This document shows, piece after piece, positions 7,136 to 7,430 of a DNA stretch of 7,430 bases. A program made the position numbers and the translations under genes. Under the pieces are notes generated by a model, which did not search any database, was not told where the DNA came from, and saw only the letters and a list, made by a program, of their open reading frames with translations. This DNA is from Scybalousia_A sp964626385. GTDB lineage: Bacteria > Bacteroidota > Bacteroidia > Bacteroidales > P3. The number at the start of each line of letters is the position of its first letter. Positions within the stretch are counted from its first letter, which is position 1. The stretch is from assembly GCA_964626385.1 (NCBI GenBank), contig CAZVEO010000091.1:1-7430 (forward strand), given 5' to 3'.

Positions 7136-7186
7136 TAATGGCTATGCCCCTATAAGACACACTGTGGGTGCAGGCTGTACCTGTAA
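7136..7186. repeat. Diverged second copy of the left half of the 7055 repeat
   Basis: Positions 7136-7175 match 7055-7094 at 36 of 40 positions without gaps, at a fixed offset of 81 bp. The shared blocks are GGCTATGCCC (7140-7149) and the fully identical CTGTGGGTGCAGGC (7162-7175). After 7175 similarity falls away except for CCTGT (7180-7184), and no right arm matching GGGCATAGCC follows, so the long hairpin cannot form here. CAGG (7171-7174) can still pair with CCTG (7179-7182). The copy therefore looks like a decayed or half unit of the same element. Confidence 0.75.
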
Positions 7187-7289
7187 CCTATAAAAAAGAG
7201 GTAAAAAAAAATTTTTCAGGAAATCGCGTAAATACCTATTTAAAATCAAAAAATAAGGGTGCTACTATTGATTATAAGATAGTTAACCT

Positions 7290-7344
7290 TTTTCGAAGGG
7301 TCAAAATTGGGCAATTTTCTTGAAAATCAGCGTTTTCGAAGGGT
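7290..7344. repeat. Direct repeat TTTTCGAAGGGT, two copies 43 bp apart
   Basis: TTTTCGAAGGGT occurs exactly at 7290-7301 and 7333-7344. Between the copies lies a small dyad, AAAATT-GGGC-AATTTT (7303-7318). Two exact 12-mers with a TTCGAA core in 55 bp are more than expected by chance. Paired binding sites or debris of a larger repeat are both possible. Confidence 0.6.
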
Positions 7345-7350
7345 TTTTTG

Positions 7351-7366
7351 AAGAAAAATTTTTCTT
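7351..7366. repeat. 16-bp perfect palindrome (AAGAAAAA/TTTTTCTT)
   Basis: The two 8-bp halves 7351-7358 and 7359-7366 are exact reverse complements with no spacer. As RNA it would lack a loop, so a DNA-level site or a chance product of A/T-rich sequence is likelier than a terminator. Confidence 0.4.
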
Positions 7367-7386
7367 TAAGTGGGTTTTGCAAAAAT

Positions 7387-7419
7387 GAATCTTCGTTTTA
7401 TTTCGACGAATCTTCGTTT
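7387..7419. repeat. Direct repeat GAATCTTCGTTT, two copies 21 bp apart
   Basis: GAATCTTCGTTT is exact at 7387-7398 and 7408-7419, a 21-bp period of about two helical turns. TTCG-A-CGAA (7402-7410) overlaps the second copy. The array may continue beyond the window edge, so the total copy number is unknown. Confidence 0.55.
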
Positions 7420-7430
7420 CGAGAAATCGA

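Larger units (their letters stand above)
7191..7430. other. Non-coding, repeat-rich A/T stretch at the right edge
   Basis: I see no convincing gene in these 240 bp. The longest frame touching the right edge is a 42-codon minus frame ending at 7301-7303, rich in K, N, F and T with no recognisable motif. On the plus strand an ATG at 7385 is open to the edge for only 15 codons. The stretch does hold several short structures: the dyad TAAATA-CC-TATTTA (7229-7242), a 12-nt direct repeat, the inverted repeat AAAATT-GGGC-AATTTT (7303-7318), a 16-bp palindrome, and a pair of GAATCTTCGTTT repeats. It is most likely intergenic, between the efflux operon and a gene beyond the window. Confidence 0.55.

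Noticed and set aside
7055..7186. CRISPR array or tRNA
   Set aside because: There are only two units, one decayed, with no regular spacers and no cloverleaf; the 24-bp arms are an inverted, not a direct, repeat.
7301..7429. 42-codon minus-strand frame open to the right edge
   Set aside because: Its low-complexity K/N/F/T composition, the repeats within it and the lack of any motif fit chance openness of A/T-rich DNA. It could be the end of a real gene, but nothing supports that.
7385..7430. Possible plus-strand gene start at ATG 7385 (MNLRFISTNLRF)
   Set aside because: Only 15 codons are visible, and they are explained by the 21-bp nucleotide repeat; no promoter or ribosome site was seen.
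1..7430. A wholly new defence or mobile system
   Set aside because: No transposase, integrase, nuclease, toxin-antitoxin pair or phage gene can be seen; the four complete genes belong to a known efflux type.

Overview
The window reads as chromosomal DNA of a low-GC member of the Bacteroidota. Three things point there: the gene fragment at the left edge ends in a type IX secretion system (T9SS) C-terminal sorting domain, a device of that phylum; the genes lack purine-rich Shine-Dalgarno sequences and have A/T-rich leaders; and a TAnnTTTG-type promoter element lies before the main operon. Sequence alone does not support naming a genus.

Layout, left to right: (1) 2-193, + strand, the last 63 codons of a T9SS-exported protein. 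(2) 243-276, a hairpin with A and T runs on its two sides, which can terminate transcription from both directions. (3) 302-6939, four genes on the minus strand, transcribed right to left: a CusA/CzcA-type RND pump (6939-3277), a TolC/CusC-type outer membrane channel (3293-2028, overlapping the pump gene by 17 bp), a CusB-type periplasmic adaptor with an N-terminal heavy-metal-binding domain (2017-761, 10 bp after the channel gene), and a small exported HMA-domain protein with a Cys/His-rich tail (688-302, after a 72-bp gap). (4) 6940-7430, about 490 bp with no convincing gene: a possible promoter for the operon, a perfect 24-bp inverted repeat, a second diverged half-copy 81 bp further on, and several short direct repeats and palindromes.

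The four genes make a coherent copper/silver efflux system. The HMA protein would bind metal in the periplasm, the adaptor's N-terminal Cys/Met/His domain could receive it, and the RND pump would drive it through the outer membrane channel using the proton gradient. Cu(I)/Ag(I) is favoured over Zn/Co/Cd because methionines are kept at likely substrate positions of the pump and the small protein has a CxxC HMA motif. The pump is the long form (1220 residues against about 1050 in E. coli CusA), with two extra predicted membrane helices and a Met-rich periplasmic loop. No metal-responsive regulator is present in the window.

The operon type is known. The parts most worth a second look are the intergenic repeat family at 7055-7186, the insertions in the pump, and the possible HMA/HMBD pairing where the enterobacterial system uses CusF.
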